DNA of 64,000 nucleotides from Paenibacillaceae bacterium. GTDB lineage: Bacteria > Bacillota > Bacilli > Paenibacillales > Paenibacillaceae. The stretch covers positions 62,001-126,000 of the forward strand of contig REGQ01000005.1 of the NCBI GenBank assembly GCA_004134985.1, in the 5' to 3' direction. Below the pieces are notes generated by a model. That model was not told where the DNA came from, ran no database searches, and worked only from the letters and a program-made list of their open reading frames with translations. Below are positions 43,488-52,996 of this stretch, piece after piece (position 1 is the first letter of the stretch; each line of letters opens with the position of its first letter). The translations under genes were made by a program, and so were the position numbers.

Positions 43488-44948
43488 CTACTTTATTTTC
43501 TTGCGGTTCATAAGCGGCGGCTTCTTCATTAGCGGCCTAGGCGCACGGACCAGAGTATCCTTCCAGTCCGATAACACAGTTGGAGCGAGCGGGGCCATGT
43601 AAGGCACGCCAAACGACTTGATGGATGTCAAATGGACAATCGTAAACAACACCCCGCATAAAATGCCGAACAGTCCCATGACTCCTCCGAGCCCCATGTA
43701 GGTGAATAGCAGCAGTCGCTGGGCAATGCCGAAGCTGTAGGATGGAGAGACGAAATTGGCAATCGCCGTAATCGACACCACAATGACCATAGCTGCCGAC
43801 ACCAATCCCGCCTGGACTGCCGCCTCCCCCAGTACAAGCGCGCCTACGATGGAAATCGCCTGACCGGCGATCCGCGGCATGCGAAGGCCGGCCTCACGCA
43901 GCACTTCAAAGGTAATCAGCATAATTAAGGCTTCTACAAAAGCAGGAAAAGGAATCACTTCTCGTTGTGCCGCGATATTGATTAACAGCGGATTAGGCAG
44001 CAGTTCCTGATGATAGGAAATGATGGCGATGTATACGGAAGGGACAAACACCGCCAGCATAAAGGAGAACACTCTCAGCCAGCGGAGAATTGTGGCAATA
44101 TCCGCTCTCTGGTAATAGTCCTCCGGCGCCGTGAAAAATTGAAAGAAGGTAATCGGACCCACCAGTGCAAACGGGCTGCCATCGACGAGTACGACAACCC
44201 TGCCCTCCAAAATATGCGAGGTCGCCACGTCCGGCCGTTCCGTCTCGAGCAAGGTCGGAAACGGGGAGAAGGTCTTGTCCTGTATCCATTCTTCTACATA
44301 GGTGCTGTCCAGTATGGCGGTGGTCTCGATCGATTTAATGCGTGTCCGGAAGCATTCTACAACTTCCTGCGGAGCCATGTGATGAAGGTAGAGAAGGCTA
44401 ATCTTCGTCTTGGTCACGCTCCCAACCTCCAGCATCTCCACACAGAAATTGGGGTCCTTAATTCGCTTGCGAAGCATAGACAGATTCAAATTAAGGTCCT
44501 CGGTCAGCCCTTCCCGGGGGCCATGAACCGTTGTTTCGGTCTTGGGTTCGGTAATCGCGCGGTTAACAGCCATGGCGGCATCAAGCAGCAATACCTCTTT
44601 CGTATGCGGAAGCAGCAGAACACATTGTCCATTCAGCAATCCCTGAACACAGGTATCGAAATCCGTGGCTATCGCCGAAGGAACGAGCGGTATTTTCTTG
44701 AGCAAGTTCGAAACCAGCTTCTCGGCGTCTTCCCCTTCAGCTTTGGCGTTCTCCTGATCTTCATCCAGAAACTGAAATACATAATCCTCTACTTTGCCCA
44801 TATCGACGAGTGTCTGGATAAACAGACAATGAACTTGTGCTTCCTTTGTTAAGGCAAACGTCCGGTTGACCAAATCCGGCGGGTGATGAAGTTTCTCGGC
44901 AAGACGTTCTGCCAGTTCCTTCGGGTCGATATCATGCAGTTCTGACAT
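43488..44948 (-). CDS. spore germinant receptor subunit A (GerAA family)
   Basis: 486 residues from ATG 44948 (AGGAGAG upstream); the open frame extends to 45104 but those residues are not family-like. Soluble N-terminal domain (LNLNLSMLRKRIKDPNFCVE, TKISLLYLHHMAPQEVVECF, LEGRVVVLVDGSPFALVGP), then about five membrane helices including FPAFVEALIMLITFEVLREA and GLRMPRIAGQAISIVGALVL. First gene of the operon A-C-D-B. The C-terminal tail is basic and Pro-rich. Forespore sigma-G control is expected from the family; no promoter was confirmed. Confidence 0.92.
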   Translation of the reverse strand: MSELHDIDPKELAERLAEKLHHPPDLVNRTFALTKEAQVHCLFIQTLVDMGKVEDYVFQFLDEDQENAKAEGEDAEKLVSNLLKKIPLVPSAIATDFDTCVQGLLNGQCVLLLPHTKEVLLLDAAMAVNRAITEPKTETTVHGPREGLTEDLNLNLSMLRKRIKDPNFCVEMLEVGSVTKTKISLLYLHHMAPQEVVECFRTRIKSIETTAILDSTYVEEWIQDKTFSPFPTLLETERPDVATSHILEGRVVVLVDGSPFALVGPITFFQFFTAPEDYYQRADIATILRWLRVFSFMLAVFVPSVYIAIISYHQELLPNPLLINIAAQREVIPFPAFVEALIMLITFEVLREAGLRMPRIAGQAISIVGALVLGEAAVQAGLVSAAMVIVVSITAIANFVSPSYSFGIAQRLLLFTYMGLGGVMGLFGILCGVLFTIVHLTSIKSFGVPYMAPLAPTVLSDWKDTLVRAPRPLMKKPPLMNRKKIK

Positions 44949-45269
44949 TCCGCGCTCTCCTTCCCTGATGCCGAAATAGGGGGCACTGCTGTGAAAAGCG
45001 AAACGTATTATAAATATCCGTTGCAGCCTGTTAATTTTATACTTATCGTACCCAAAATCTGCATGACTATACGGAAAATAAACGAATTGGTAAAGGCTCC
45101 GCACTAATAGCTGCTTGGTGATTTAGCGCAATTGACCCCGGTTGCCATTATGTCAATTTGGGTAATAATACTGAGATATGCAATTCCGGCCGTTTCTATA
45201 ATTTCAGGGATCGTTTGCTGATTAATTAATCTTCCAGGTGAAGGCAAAAGAGCAGGGAGTGTGTTGTGA

Positions 45270-46595
45270 GTGGGTTCGAAACAAGAGGATCGCTTTTCTA
45301 AGAACGGCTTTATATTATCGGCAATCGGCAGCTCTGTAGGTCTAGGGAATATGTGGAAATTTCCATATATTACGGGCGAAAATGGCGGAGCCGCATTCTT
45401 TTTGCTGTTTGTTATATGCTTGCTGCTTATCGGCTTGCCAGTGCTGCTGGCTGAACTGGCGATAGGAAGGAGCGGGCGGGCTAGCGCAGCTGCATCGTTC
45501 GTCAAGCTGGGCGGAGGAAAAGGATGGCGAGCAGCAGGCTTGCTGCAGGTGCTGATCCCATTTCTGATCCTCTCGTTCTACATCGTTGTTGTAGGCTGGA
45601 CGCTGCATTATTCGGTGCTCGCCTTTAGCGGCGCCCTTCGCGAAGGTACAGATTTCGGGGAGACGTTCAGAACGTTTATTTCGGGATATATGCCGATCGT
45701 ATGGCAGGCAATCGCAATGCTGCTCGTGGCCTGGATTGTTGTCAAAGGGGTTTCCGGCGGCATTGAGAAATTTAACAAGATTTTGATTCCAAGCATGGCG
45801 GTCCTGTTGGTGCTGCTAATGATCCGCTCGATAACGCTGCCGGGCGCGGAGGCAGGAGTAGCCTTTTTCCTGAAGCCTGACTTTTCGCAGCTCACGCCAG
45901 AGTCGGCGCTTGCCGCCCTGGGACATGCCTTCTTCTCTTTGTCGCTCGGTATGGGAATCCTGCTGACATACGGCGCTTATGTGGACAGGCGACAGGCGCT
46001 TGGTCCCGCTAGCGTAGCGATTGGTGCGGGTGATCTGATTTATGCGCTGATTGCCGGTCTGATTATTTTCCCTACAACTTTCGCCTTTGGAATTGCACCG
46101 AATGAGGGCCCAAGTCTGGTGTTTATTGCCCTGCCGGCTGCTTTCTCCGCCATGCCGCTCGGCATACTATTTGGCGGTTTGTTCTTTGTGCTGCTGGCTA
46201 TCGCAGCGCTGACCTCGGCTATGTCTATCCTCGAGGTGCCCGTCGCCTTTGCGAAGGAACAATGGGGCTGGAGCCGTTCGCGGTCTGTCTGGACAGTAGC
46301 AGCGGCCTGCTTTTTGCTCGGCGTTCCGCTTGCCATGTCGCTGGGTATGAGACCGGAGCTGGGATTTTGGGGCAAGACGCTGTTTGACTGGGTGGATTTC
46401 TTGACTTCGAATATTATGCTGCCGATCGCCGGGCTGCTGATTACAATATTTACAGGATATTATTGGAAGAATGCGGCTAAAGCGTCAGGACTGCGCGCAG
46501 GCTGGTTTCATATCTGGCTGTTTATGCTGCGTTATATTGCACCGGTTCTTATGCTGCTTGTATTGCTGTATACATCGGGGCTGTTGAAGTTGTAG
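45270..46595 (+). CDS. neurotransmitter:sodium symporter (NSS/SNF) family transporter
   Basis: 441 residues, about eleven membrane helices, Na+-coupled uptake of an amino acid or related amine. The TM1 hallmark SAIGSSVGLGNMWKFPYITG holds sodium and substrate ligands; GENGGAAFFLLFVICLLLIG and LGHAFFSLSLGMGILLTYGA follow. GTG start at 45270. It is divergent from the germination operon across about 320 bases. A hairpin GGCGTTTCA/TGAAACGCC (46597-46605 and 46628-46636) follows the stop but lacks a T-run. Confidence 0.9.
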   Translation: MGSKQEDRFSKNGFILSAIGSSVGLGNMWKFPYITGENGGAAFFLLFVICLLLIGLPVLLAELAIGRSGRASAAASFVKLGGGKGWRAAGLLQVLIPFLILSFYIVVVGWTLHYSVLAFSGALREGTDFGETFRTFISGYMPIVWQAIAMLLVAWIVVKGVSGGIEKFNKILIPSMAVLLVLLMIRSITLPGAEAGVAFFLKPDFSQLTPESALAALGHAFFSLSLGMGILLTYGAYVDRRQALGPASVAIGAGDLIYALIAGLIIFPTTFAFGIAPNEGPSLVFIALPAAFSAMPLGILFGGLFFVLLAIAALTSAMSILEVPVAFAKEQWGWSRSRSVWTVAAACFLLGVPLAMSLGMRPELGFWGKTLFDWVDFLTSNIMLPIAGLLITIFTGYYWKNAAKASGLRAGWFHIWLFMLRYIAPVLMLLVLLYTSGLLKL

Positions 46596-46733
46596 CGGCG
46601 TTTCAGAAGGCCTGCGGCAGTAGATTTTGAAACGCCAATCTGAGAAAAATGGATGTACATTTCCTGGAAAATACACTAGAATGATAAAAAATGTAAAATC
46701 AATCTCAGATAATCATGTAATACCGAGACGAAA

Positions 46734-46747
46734 TGTAAGCGTAATCA
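46734..46747. promoter_or_regulatory. candidate cre (CcpA) site
   Basis: TGTAAGCGTAATCA differs from consensus TGWNANCGNTNWCA at one position. It ends 22 bases before the start of the binding-protein gene, where a bound repressor would block transcription. Confidence 0.4.
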
Positions 46748-46769
46748 TAAAGCGTGGAGGCGGCATTCG

Positions 46770-48077
46770 ATGAGGAAATATTGGATTTCGGCCATATGCC
46801 TGCTGCTGTCTACGGTTGTTGTGCTGCAGGGCTGTGCAGCGCCGAATTTGGCTGCAACCTCCAGTCCGGTAAATGAAGCTGGCATTGCAGGCGGCGGTCC
46901 CAAAGAAGATTCTATTGGAGAAGCGAAGCTGTCCGTCTATATGTACGTTACCGATGTGAGGGTGCAGAACGTGTATTATGCGATCTCCCGCGCTTTTGAA
47001 GCGGAATACCCGCAGATCCGCGTGGAGTTGCAATTCCCAGGCTTTCAGTATGAGGAAATTTTGAAGGTAAAGCTGGCCACTAATGAGCTGCCTGATATTT
47101 TTGATACGCACGGGTGGGCGAAAGTTCGCTACGGCAAAGACCTGGAGGATCTCAGAGATGCGCCGTGGGCCGGGCAGCTGACGGATACGATCAGGCCCGC
47201 AGTGACCGATAAGCAGGGAAAAGTATACGTACTCCCCGTCAGCGAGGCGAGGGATGGTTTCTCCTACAATATTAATGTACTGGAGAAATACCGTATTCCG
47301 GTCCCGGCTACCTTCGATGAACTGATGGCGGCCGCAGACATCATCGTGAAGGAGAGCGGCGGGGAAGTCGTTCCGTTCTTCTTCTCTGGTATTGATTCCT
47401 GGACCATTGGCCAATATTTCGATTATTTTGCCAACGCATTCGTGGGGGAGCGGGCATCTGGGGGGCAACAGCTGGTGACGGCCCAGGATTTTGAATGGCA
47501 CCAGTGGGAGAGGCTTGCCGTGAAGTGGAAGGAAATGTTCGACAAGGGCTATATCAACAGCGATGTGTTTACTGCCAAATACAGTGAGCTGCCCAAATTG
47601 TTTGCCGAGAACAAGGTAGCCTTCTCCTTTGCATCCCCCTCGTTTGCCGACGATGCGTATGAGATCAATCCGAATACCAGAATCGGCATTATGCCGGTCC
47701 CGTCCATGAATGCTACCGGTGTTCCTGCCTTCTCCGGCGGGGAGCGCAACACGCTTGGCATTTGGAAGGAATCGAAGTATCTGGAGGAGGCGAAGCTGCT
47801 GGTCAATTATTTCGCTCGGCCGGATAATATGAAACAGATTGCCGACGTTGTGAAAATCCCGCCGGGACTGCAGGGAGTTGAGCCTGATCATGAATTTATG
47901 CCTTTCTATAGATTTTACAGTCAGGTGCCGGTGATCCCTTATTTTGACCGGGTTTATTTGCCGAACGGCATGTGGGAGGTCATGCGGCGGTTGGGAATCG
48001 AACTGCTGGCCGATGAGATTTCTCCGGCAGCGTTCGATCAGACCATGAAACAGGAAGCACATCGGCTGTCCAAATAA
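46770..48077 (+). CDS. sugar-binding lipoprotein (family 1 solute-binding protein) without permease genes
   Basis: 435 residues. Signal peptide with lipobox VVLQGC (Cys about 22), then KLSVYMYVTD, AFEAEYPQIRVELQFPGF, and TNELPDIFDTHGWA, typical of carbohydrate-binding proteins. GTGGAGGCGG ribosome site. The next genes are a sensor kinase and an AraC response regulator, not permeases. It may therefore act as a ligand-presenting partner of the kinase, or use permeases encoded elsewhere. Confidence 0.87.
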   Translation: MRKYWISAICLLLSTVVVLQGCAAPNLAATSSPVNEAGIAGGGPKEDSIGEAKLSVYMYVTDVRVQNVYYAISRAFEAEYPQIRVELQFPGFQYEEILKVKLATNELPDIFDTHGWAKVRYGKDLEDLRDAPWAGQLTDTIRPAVTDKQGKVYVLPVSEARDGFSYNINVLEKYRIPVPATFDELMAAADIIVKESGGEVVPFFFSGIDSWTIGQYFDYFANAFVGERASGGQQLVTAQDFEWHQWERLAVKWKEMFDKGYINSDVFTAKYSELPKLFAENKVAFSFASPSFADDAYEINPNTRIGIMPVPSMNATGVPAFSGGERNTLGIWKESKYLEEAKLLVNYFARPDNMKQIADVVKIPPGLQGVEPDHEFMPFYRFYSQVPVIPYFDRVYLPNGMWEVMRRLGIELLADEISPAAFDQTMKQEAHRLSK

Positions 48078-48104
48078 CCTCATGAGAAAGGAGAATTATG
48101 CCGA

Positions 48105-49825
48105 ATGAGACCGGGTTCTTTTCGCTTCAAGCTGATGATGCTATATTTCTGGACGATTGTTATTCCTACCGTAATTATCGTATTTTTTCTGCCAAACTAT
48201 TTTCAAAGACTGATGATTCAGCATAATACCCAGTATGCAGAGAGCGTGGCCGCATCTTTCACGAAAAATATCGAGACCTATCTCAATGAATTGGAACGGT
48301 TGACCTTAACCCCGTATTTGGACAGCGATATTATGAGAGCGCTTAAATACAAGGCCAGTCTTGAAGACAAAGCCGTGCTGAGCCCCATCGAAAAATTGAG
48401 AATGGATGATGCCCTTAATGAGAAGTTTCATAATTTTATCCGTATGTCACGCAAGGATATATCCGGAACGACACTGGTCACCCCTGACGGCTCTATCTAT
48501 GCCAAATCAACGGATTTGACATCGCCTGTTGACGGTTATCCCTTTTCCTCTACAGAATGGTATCACAAAGCGATGGAAGCGAACGGGTCCGCTGTGTTTA
48601 TCGGCAGCCACAAGCAGGATTACTTGAAGCAGCCGCTGCCGACAGATGTTTTTTCCGTTGCCAGAATGATCAGAGATCCTGACACAGCATCTCACCTTGC
48701 CTTTATTATCGCCGATGCCGATACCCAGGTGCTCAAAAATATGATTCAGGATTTTCGTTTCCATGTCAGCTCCACGATTGCAGTGCTGGATGACGAGCAT
48801 CAGGTTGTTTATTCCAGCGCGGAGTTGACCGATTCCATGCTCGGAAGCGTTGGAGAGTCCTTCGCTCAGCTGACTGATGATAAAGATACCTATACGGTCA
48901 TACGCCGGGACATCGGCTCGTCCCAATGGAAGCTGGTTTTTTTTTGCCGAATTCAGAGATCATCAATCAGTTGAGGTGGATCTACGTTATAGGCGGGCTG
49001 TTTGCTGTTGGCGGACTGCTCCTGACCGTTATCGTCTTCTTTCTCTTGTCCAAGTGGATCATCCGTCCGTTCAAGGAGATTATCTCGACGATGAAGAAGG
49101 TGGAGATCGGCCTGCTCGATACGCGATTGCAGGTTAGGGGGAAGGATGAGGTTGCCCAGATCGGATTGGCATTCAACCGGATGATCAATCGGGTCGAGGA
49201 TCTTATCGTGCGCGAATATCAGGCGAAATTCAATCAGCAGCAGGCGGAGTACCGGTCGCTTCAATCCCAGATTCAGCCTCATTTTCTTTATAATATATTA
49301 AATGGTTTTATCGGTCTTAACCGGATTGGCGAACAGGGGAAGCTGGAGGAGTCCATTATTCACCTTAGCAAGATGCTTCGCTATATATTGGAGCAGCGGG
49401 ACTGGACCAGCATCAGGGAAGAATGCGACTTTCTCGAATGGTACTGCCAACTGCAGCAGCTTCGGTTCCAAACCCGCCTTCAATATCATATTGCCTGTGA
49501 CAGGGAGAGCATGGATATCCAGATTCCGAAGCTGCTGCTTCAGCCGCTGGTGGAGAACAGCATTATTCACGGCATTGAACCGCTGCAGCAGCAGCGGGAG
49601 CTGCGGGTCGATGTGCATACGCAGGATAACCATACGCTATTTATCTCGGTAATAGATAACGGCGCCGGCTTTGATCCAAGCCGTACAGGAACGAGCGTAG
49701 GATTAACTAATGTTAAGGATCGCCTGTTGCTTGCTTATCCCGGAGGAACGTTTGAGCTGGACAGCAAGGTCGGGGCAGGCACGCGCATTCATATCCAAAT
49801 TCCATTAAAGGATGTGTTCAGATGA
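48105..49825 (+). pseudogene. YesM-type sensor histidine kinase, frameshifted at a run of nine T
   Basis: Two frames together make one kinase of about 573 residues. Frame 1 (48105-48974) encodes TM1 (LMMLYFWTIVIPTVIIVFFL) and a Cache-like sensor ending SSQWKLVFF. At T9 (48937-48945) the reading must shift to give LPNSEIINQLRWIYVIGG, TM2, HAMP, QIQPHFLYNILNGFIGL (phospho-His), VENSIIHGI, and the ATPase motifs to 49825. One more T (ten) would restore the frame. Options are a real inactivating mutation, phase variation or transcript slippage at the homopolymer, or a sequencing error. The downstream regulator overlaps the stop by 4 bases and is intact. Confidence 0.85.
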
Positions 49826-51303
49826 AAATCGCGATTGCGGATGATGAATTTCTGGCGCAGCAAACGCTGCTCAGTATGCTTCGAGAAATTAAGAGCGACT
49901 GGGAAGTTGTCGGTGTCGCAAGCAATGGATTTGAATTGCTGGACATTGTGCGCGAGGAGCGGCCGGATATCGCCTTTGTAGATATCAAGATGCCGGGCAT
50001 GAACGGCATTGAAGCGATACGCCAGGCCAAAAACATGGGTGTGAATATGGAGTGGTTTATTCTGTCCGGCTATTCAGAGTTCGCTTTTGCCCAGGAAGGG
50101 ATCAAGCTTGGCGTGATGAATTATCTGCTGAAACCACTCAGCCTGGGGGAATTGCGGGATGCGATGCTGGCAGCGGAGGCTGCTGTACAACAGCGATTCA
50201 CTGTGAGGCAGCGGCAGTTCGCCAATGCGGTATGGAATCTCAATTATGAAGTGGAAAGCGATGAGCCCGGATTAACGGTAGAGCCCGACTTGCAGGTCCA
50301 AATGGCGGTCCTGTTTGGCGACGGATGTGTCGAGAGGGATGAGCAGACGGTTTCGTTCAAACAGGTCTATCCCGATATGAATCAGATTGTCGCGGAATTC
50401 GCAGCCAAAGGTCTGCTGCTTACCTGGAAGATCCTTGCTGGCGGTCATACGGCTGTAGCAGGAGCAGCGCGCGCCGGAACCAAGGACAAGGATTTGCTGG
50501 ATGAATTCTTTTATCAGCTGCAGCAGCTGATGGAGTGTCCCGGCATATCTTCAGGGTTCAGGCTGACTTTGGTCTCCTCGCAGGCGCAGCTGGCGCTTGA
50601 CGCCATTCATGAACAGGTGAACCGGATGGTTGACTGTGGAGCCTTCCGCATATTAAAGGGGATTGGGAAGATATGGAATACCCACTCCTTTCGGTATTTC
50701 ACTGGAGAGCATTATGAACTCTGCTGCAAAATGAAGCAGCTGGTTCAGTTGTACCGGGAGAAACGATATGTCCATTACATGGATGCACTGTTTGAAATGA
50801 AACAGTATGCCGCGGAACGGCCGCATTTATTGAAGGACAGCAGCATAAAGGAAGCGCTCCATGATTATCTGGGCACGACGCTCTGTGTGCAGCTCGAGCC
50901 TGCTGAATCATTGAATGCAAATATTGCTATTCTGAAGGCGCACGGGGACCGTTTGCTGCAGCGAATGAACAAGGATGAGCCTCCGCAGGACATTGTTCAG
51001 AAGGTGATCCAGTATATGAAATCCAATTACAGGGATGAGATCGGAACGACCCGGATTGCCGAACATTTCCAGGTATCCCCTAACTATCTCAGCACGGTGT
51101 TCCGGCAGAAAACCGGATTTACGATCATGCGCTTTCTAACCGAGCTGCGTATTAACAAAGCTAAGGAGCTTATTGCGGAAGGAGATGTGCAGATCCAGGA
51201 GGCGGCGGAGCTGGTGGGCTATATCAACCCCCGTTATTTTACAAATTTGTTCAAAAAAATTGAAGGACGCTCTCCGACCGAATATAAGCAGATGTTGAGA
51301 TAA
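49822..51303 (+). CDS. YesN-type AraC response regulator
   Basis: 493 residues. Receiver domain with Asp7-Asp8, phospho-Asp54 in AFVDIKMPGMNG and Lys104 in YLLKPLS. A long variable middle follows, then the C-terminal AraC helices (TRIAEHFQVSPNYLSTVFRQ and IQEAAELVGYINPRYFTNLF). It is coupled to the frameshifted kinase by a 4-base overlap. Likely activates the SLH and GH97 genes downstream, whose promoter region starts right after its stop. Confidence 0.92.
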   Translation: MKIAIADDEFLAQQTLLSMLREIKSDWEVVGVASNGFELLDIVREERPDIAFVDIKMPGMNGIEAIRQAKNMGVNMEWFILSGYSEFAFAQEGIKLGVMNYLLKPLSLGELRDAMLAAEAAVQQRFTVRQRQFANAVWNLNYEVESDEPGLTVEPDLQVQMAVLFGDGCVERDEQTVSFKQVYPDMNQIVAEFAAKGLLLTWKILAGGHTAVAGAARAGTKDKDLLDEFFYQLQQLMECPGISSGFRLTLVSSQAQLALDAIHEQVNRMVDCGAFRILKGIGKIWNTHSFRYFTGEHYELCCKMKQLVQLYREKRYVHYMDALFEMKQYAAERPHLLKDSSIKEALHDYLGTTLCVQLEPAESLNANIAILKAHGDRLLQRMNKDEPPQDIVQKVIQYMKSNYRDEIGTTRIAEHFQVSPNYLSTVFRQKTGFTIMRFLTELRINKAKELIAEGDVQIQEAAELVGYINPRYFTNLFKKIEGRSPTEYKQMLR

Positions 51304-51366
51304 ATGAGAAGGCCGGATCAAATGCAACCGTAAAAAATAAGTGGTCCACCTTAATTATTGTACTCA

Positions 51367-51380
51367 TGTAAGCGGTCTCC
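51367..51380. promoter_or_regulatory. candidate cre (CcpA) site
   Basis: TGTAAGCGGTCTCC matches the cre consensus at 13 of 14 positions, the same end mismatch as the 30532 site. It precedes a -10-like TATAGT (51393-51398) upstream of the SLH gene. Confidence 0.4.
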
Positions 51381-51459
51381 GCCTTGCTAAACTATAGTAG
51401 CAGGAGGCCGCCCCTCTAAGTGCCGGAGCGGCCGCAATAAACCTAAAAAGAGGTGGGAT

Positions 51460-52947
51460 ATGAGAAAGCAGTGTATTGTTCTAGGCTTGGCAGTCTTTGC
51501 GTGGCTGGTGATTATTGGAAGCGCTTCCGCGATGGCTGCTGTAACGCTTCAAGAGATTCGTACAAGCAAACCAGGTGAACGGGCCACGCTGACAGGAGAG
51601 ACCGATCTGCAAAGTTTGACGTTGAAAGTACTCAGACCGAATCAAAGTCTTCTGTATATTAACGTGATTAACGGAGGTGTCTTCAATGACGCCTTCACGC
51701 TGCCCGCGGATGCCATGATTGGCACTTATACCGTGATTGCCGGCAGCGGGGATACGACGGCTATACGAAAATTTGAAGTGGTCAAGGGAGATGAAGAGAA
51801 TGGAGGGAGTGGTGGCTGGTATTGGAACGCCAATCCCGAGGATAGCTCAGGCAATAAGAATGCTCTCTTGAAGCCTGTGCTGAGAAACGGGATTGCTGTA
51901 GTGATGCTGGAAGGGAACGATACGACCGCAACGGTAGCCATAAGCGAGCTGCAGGGAATGCCGCTGCAAGTTACGCTTGGCGAAGTGTCATTGACGATTG
52001 ACCCATCTGAAGTGAGCGCACTTCTGAAGCAGGCCGAAAACAGCGAAGGTGCATTGCTGCAAGTGAAGATTGTCCCAGTGACAAGCGGGGCAGCCGGTAC
52101 GGTGACCCGGCAGGGCAGCGCCAAACTTAAGAAGGCTGGAGAAGTATACGAATTAAAGGTAAGCTTGATTGCCAAAGACGGCACCGAAATTCGAGCGGTA
52201 AAGCTGACCGGAGGGATTGCGCTTGCACTGCCTTATGATCCCCAGCAGACCGACGAAATGCTGCTCGGCATTTACTATTACAATGAAACGACTGGACAAT
52301 GGGAATATACAGGCGGCAAAACGGACAGCGAAGCGAAGCAAATCAATGTAAAGCTAACCCATTTAAGTCAGTATGCTGCTATGGAGTACCAAAAATCATT
52401 CACTGATGTAGACAAAAGCCATTGGGCAGCGCGTACGATCGAAGTGCTGGCGGCAAGACACATCATTGCCGGCAAAACAGACGCGCTCTTCAAACCGGAC
52501 GACAAGACGACAAGAGCGGAGTTTACTGCGATGCTCGTCCGTGTGTTGAATTTGCCCGCCGCAGAAGGCGGGTCAACCTTCACGGATGTTAGTGAACGTG
52601 CATGGTATGCCGATGCCGTCAAGTCGGCGCATGCTGCAGGTTTGATTACAGGGCTCAGTAATACGAAGTTTGGACCTGACGCTGTCATTACCCGTGAACA
52701 AATGGCGGCATTGCTGGTGCGGGCTTATGAGATTAAAGGTAACAAGATCAATGTGCGGCAAGAGCCGCTGGATGCGTTCAAGGATCGGGAAGAGATCTCC
52801 GTCTGGGCCAGGGACAATGTGAACAAGGCACTGGCAGCGAAGCTTATGCAGGGCATTGGCAATGAGCTATTCGATGCCAAGTCTCCGGCAACGCGTGCAC
52901 AGAATGCGCAGGCTGTCTACAACCTGATTACGGTTCTCTCGCCGTAA
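51460..52947 (+). CDS. secreted S-layer-homology (SLH) protein
   Basis: 495 residues. A signal peptide (CIVLGLAVFAWLVIIGSASA) is followed by an Ig-like segment, a region of about 150 residues with beta-rich repeats, and three C-terminal SLH domains beginning near residue 309: SFTDVDKSHWAARTIEVLAA, STFTDVSERAWYADAVKSAH, and DAFKDREEISVWARDNVNKA. SLH domains anchor proteins to the pyruvylated cell-wall polymer. AGAGGTGGG ribosome site. It precedes the GH97 gene by 49 bases and may position the GH97 or its substrate at the cell surface. Confidence 0.92.
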   Translation: MRKQCIVLGLAVFAWLVIIGSASAMAAVTLQEIRTSKPGERATLTGETDLQSLTLKVLRPNQSLLYINVINGGVFNDAFTLPADAMIGTYTVIAGSGDTTAIRKFEVVKGDEENGGSGGWYWNANPEDSSGNKNALLKPVLRNGIAVVMLEGNDTTATVAISELQGMPLQVTLGEVSLTIDPSEVSALLKQAENSEGALLQVKIVPVTSGAAGTVTRQGSAKLKKAGEVYELKVSLIAKDGTEIRAVKLTGGIALALPYDPQQTDEMLLGIYYYNETTGQWEYTGGKTDSEAKQINVKLTHLSQYAAMEYQKSFTDVDKSHWAARTIEVLAARHIIAGKTDALFKPDDKTTRAEFTAMLVRVLNLPAAEGGSTFTDVSERAWYADAVKSAHAAGLITGLSNTKFGPDAVITREQMAALLVRAYEIKGNKINVRQEPLDAFKDREEISVWARDNVNKALAAKLMQGIGNELFDAKSPATRAQNAQAVYNLITVLSP

Positions 52948-52996
52948 CTGCAGAGATTTTATTCGATTTTAGTCGATTACAAGAGGAGGAATACCG

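Noticed and set aside
44949-45104. N-terminal extension of GerAA
   Set aside because: The 52 extra residues are not family-like; ATG 44948 has a proper ribosome site.
46713-48083. 456-codon minus-strand ORF
   Set aside because: Antisense to the sugar-binding lipoprotein, which has a signal peptide, lipobox and family motifs.
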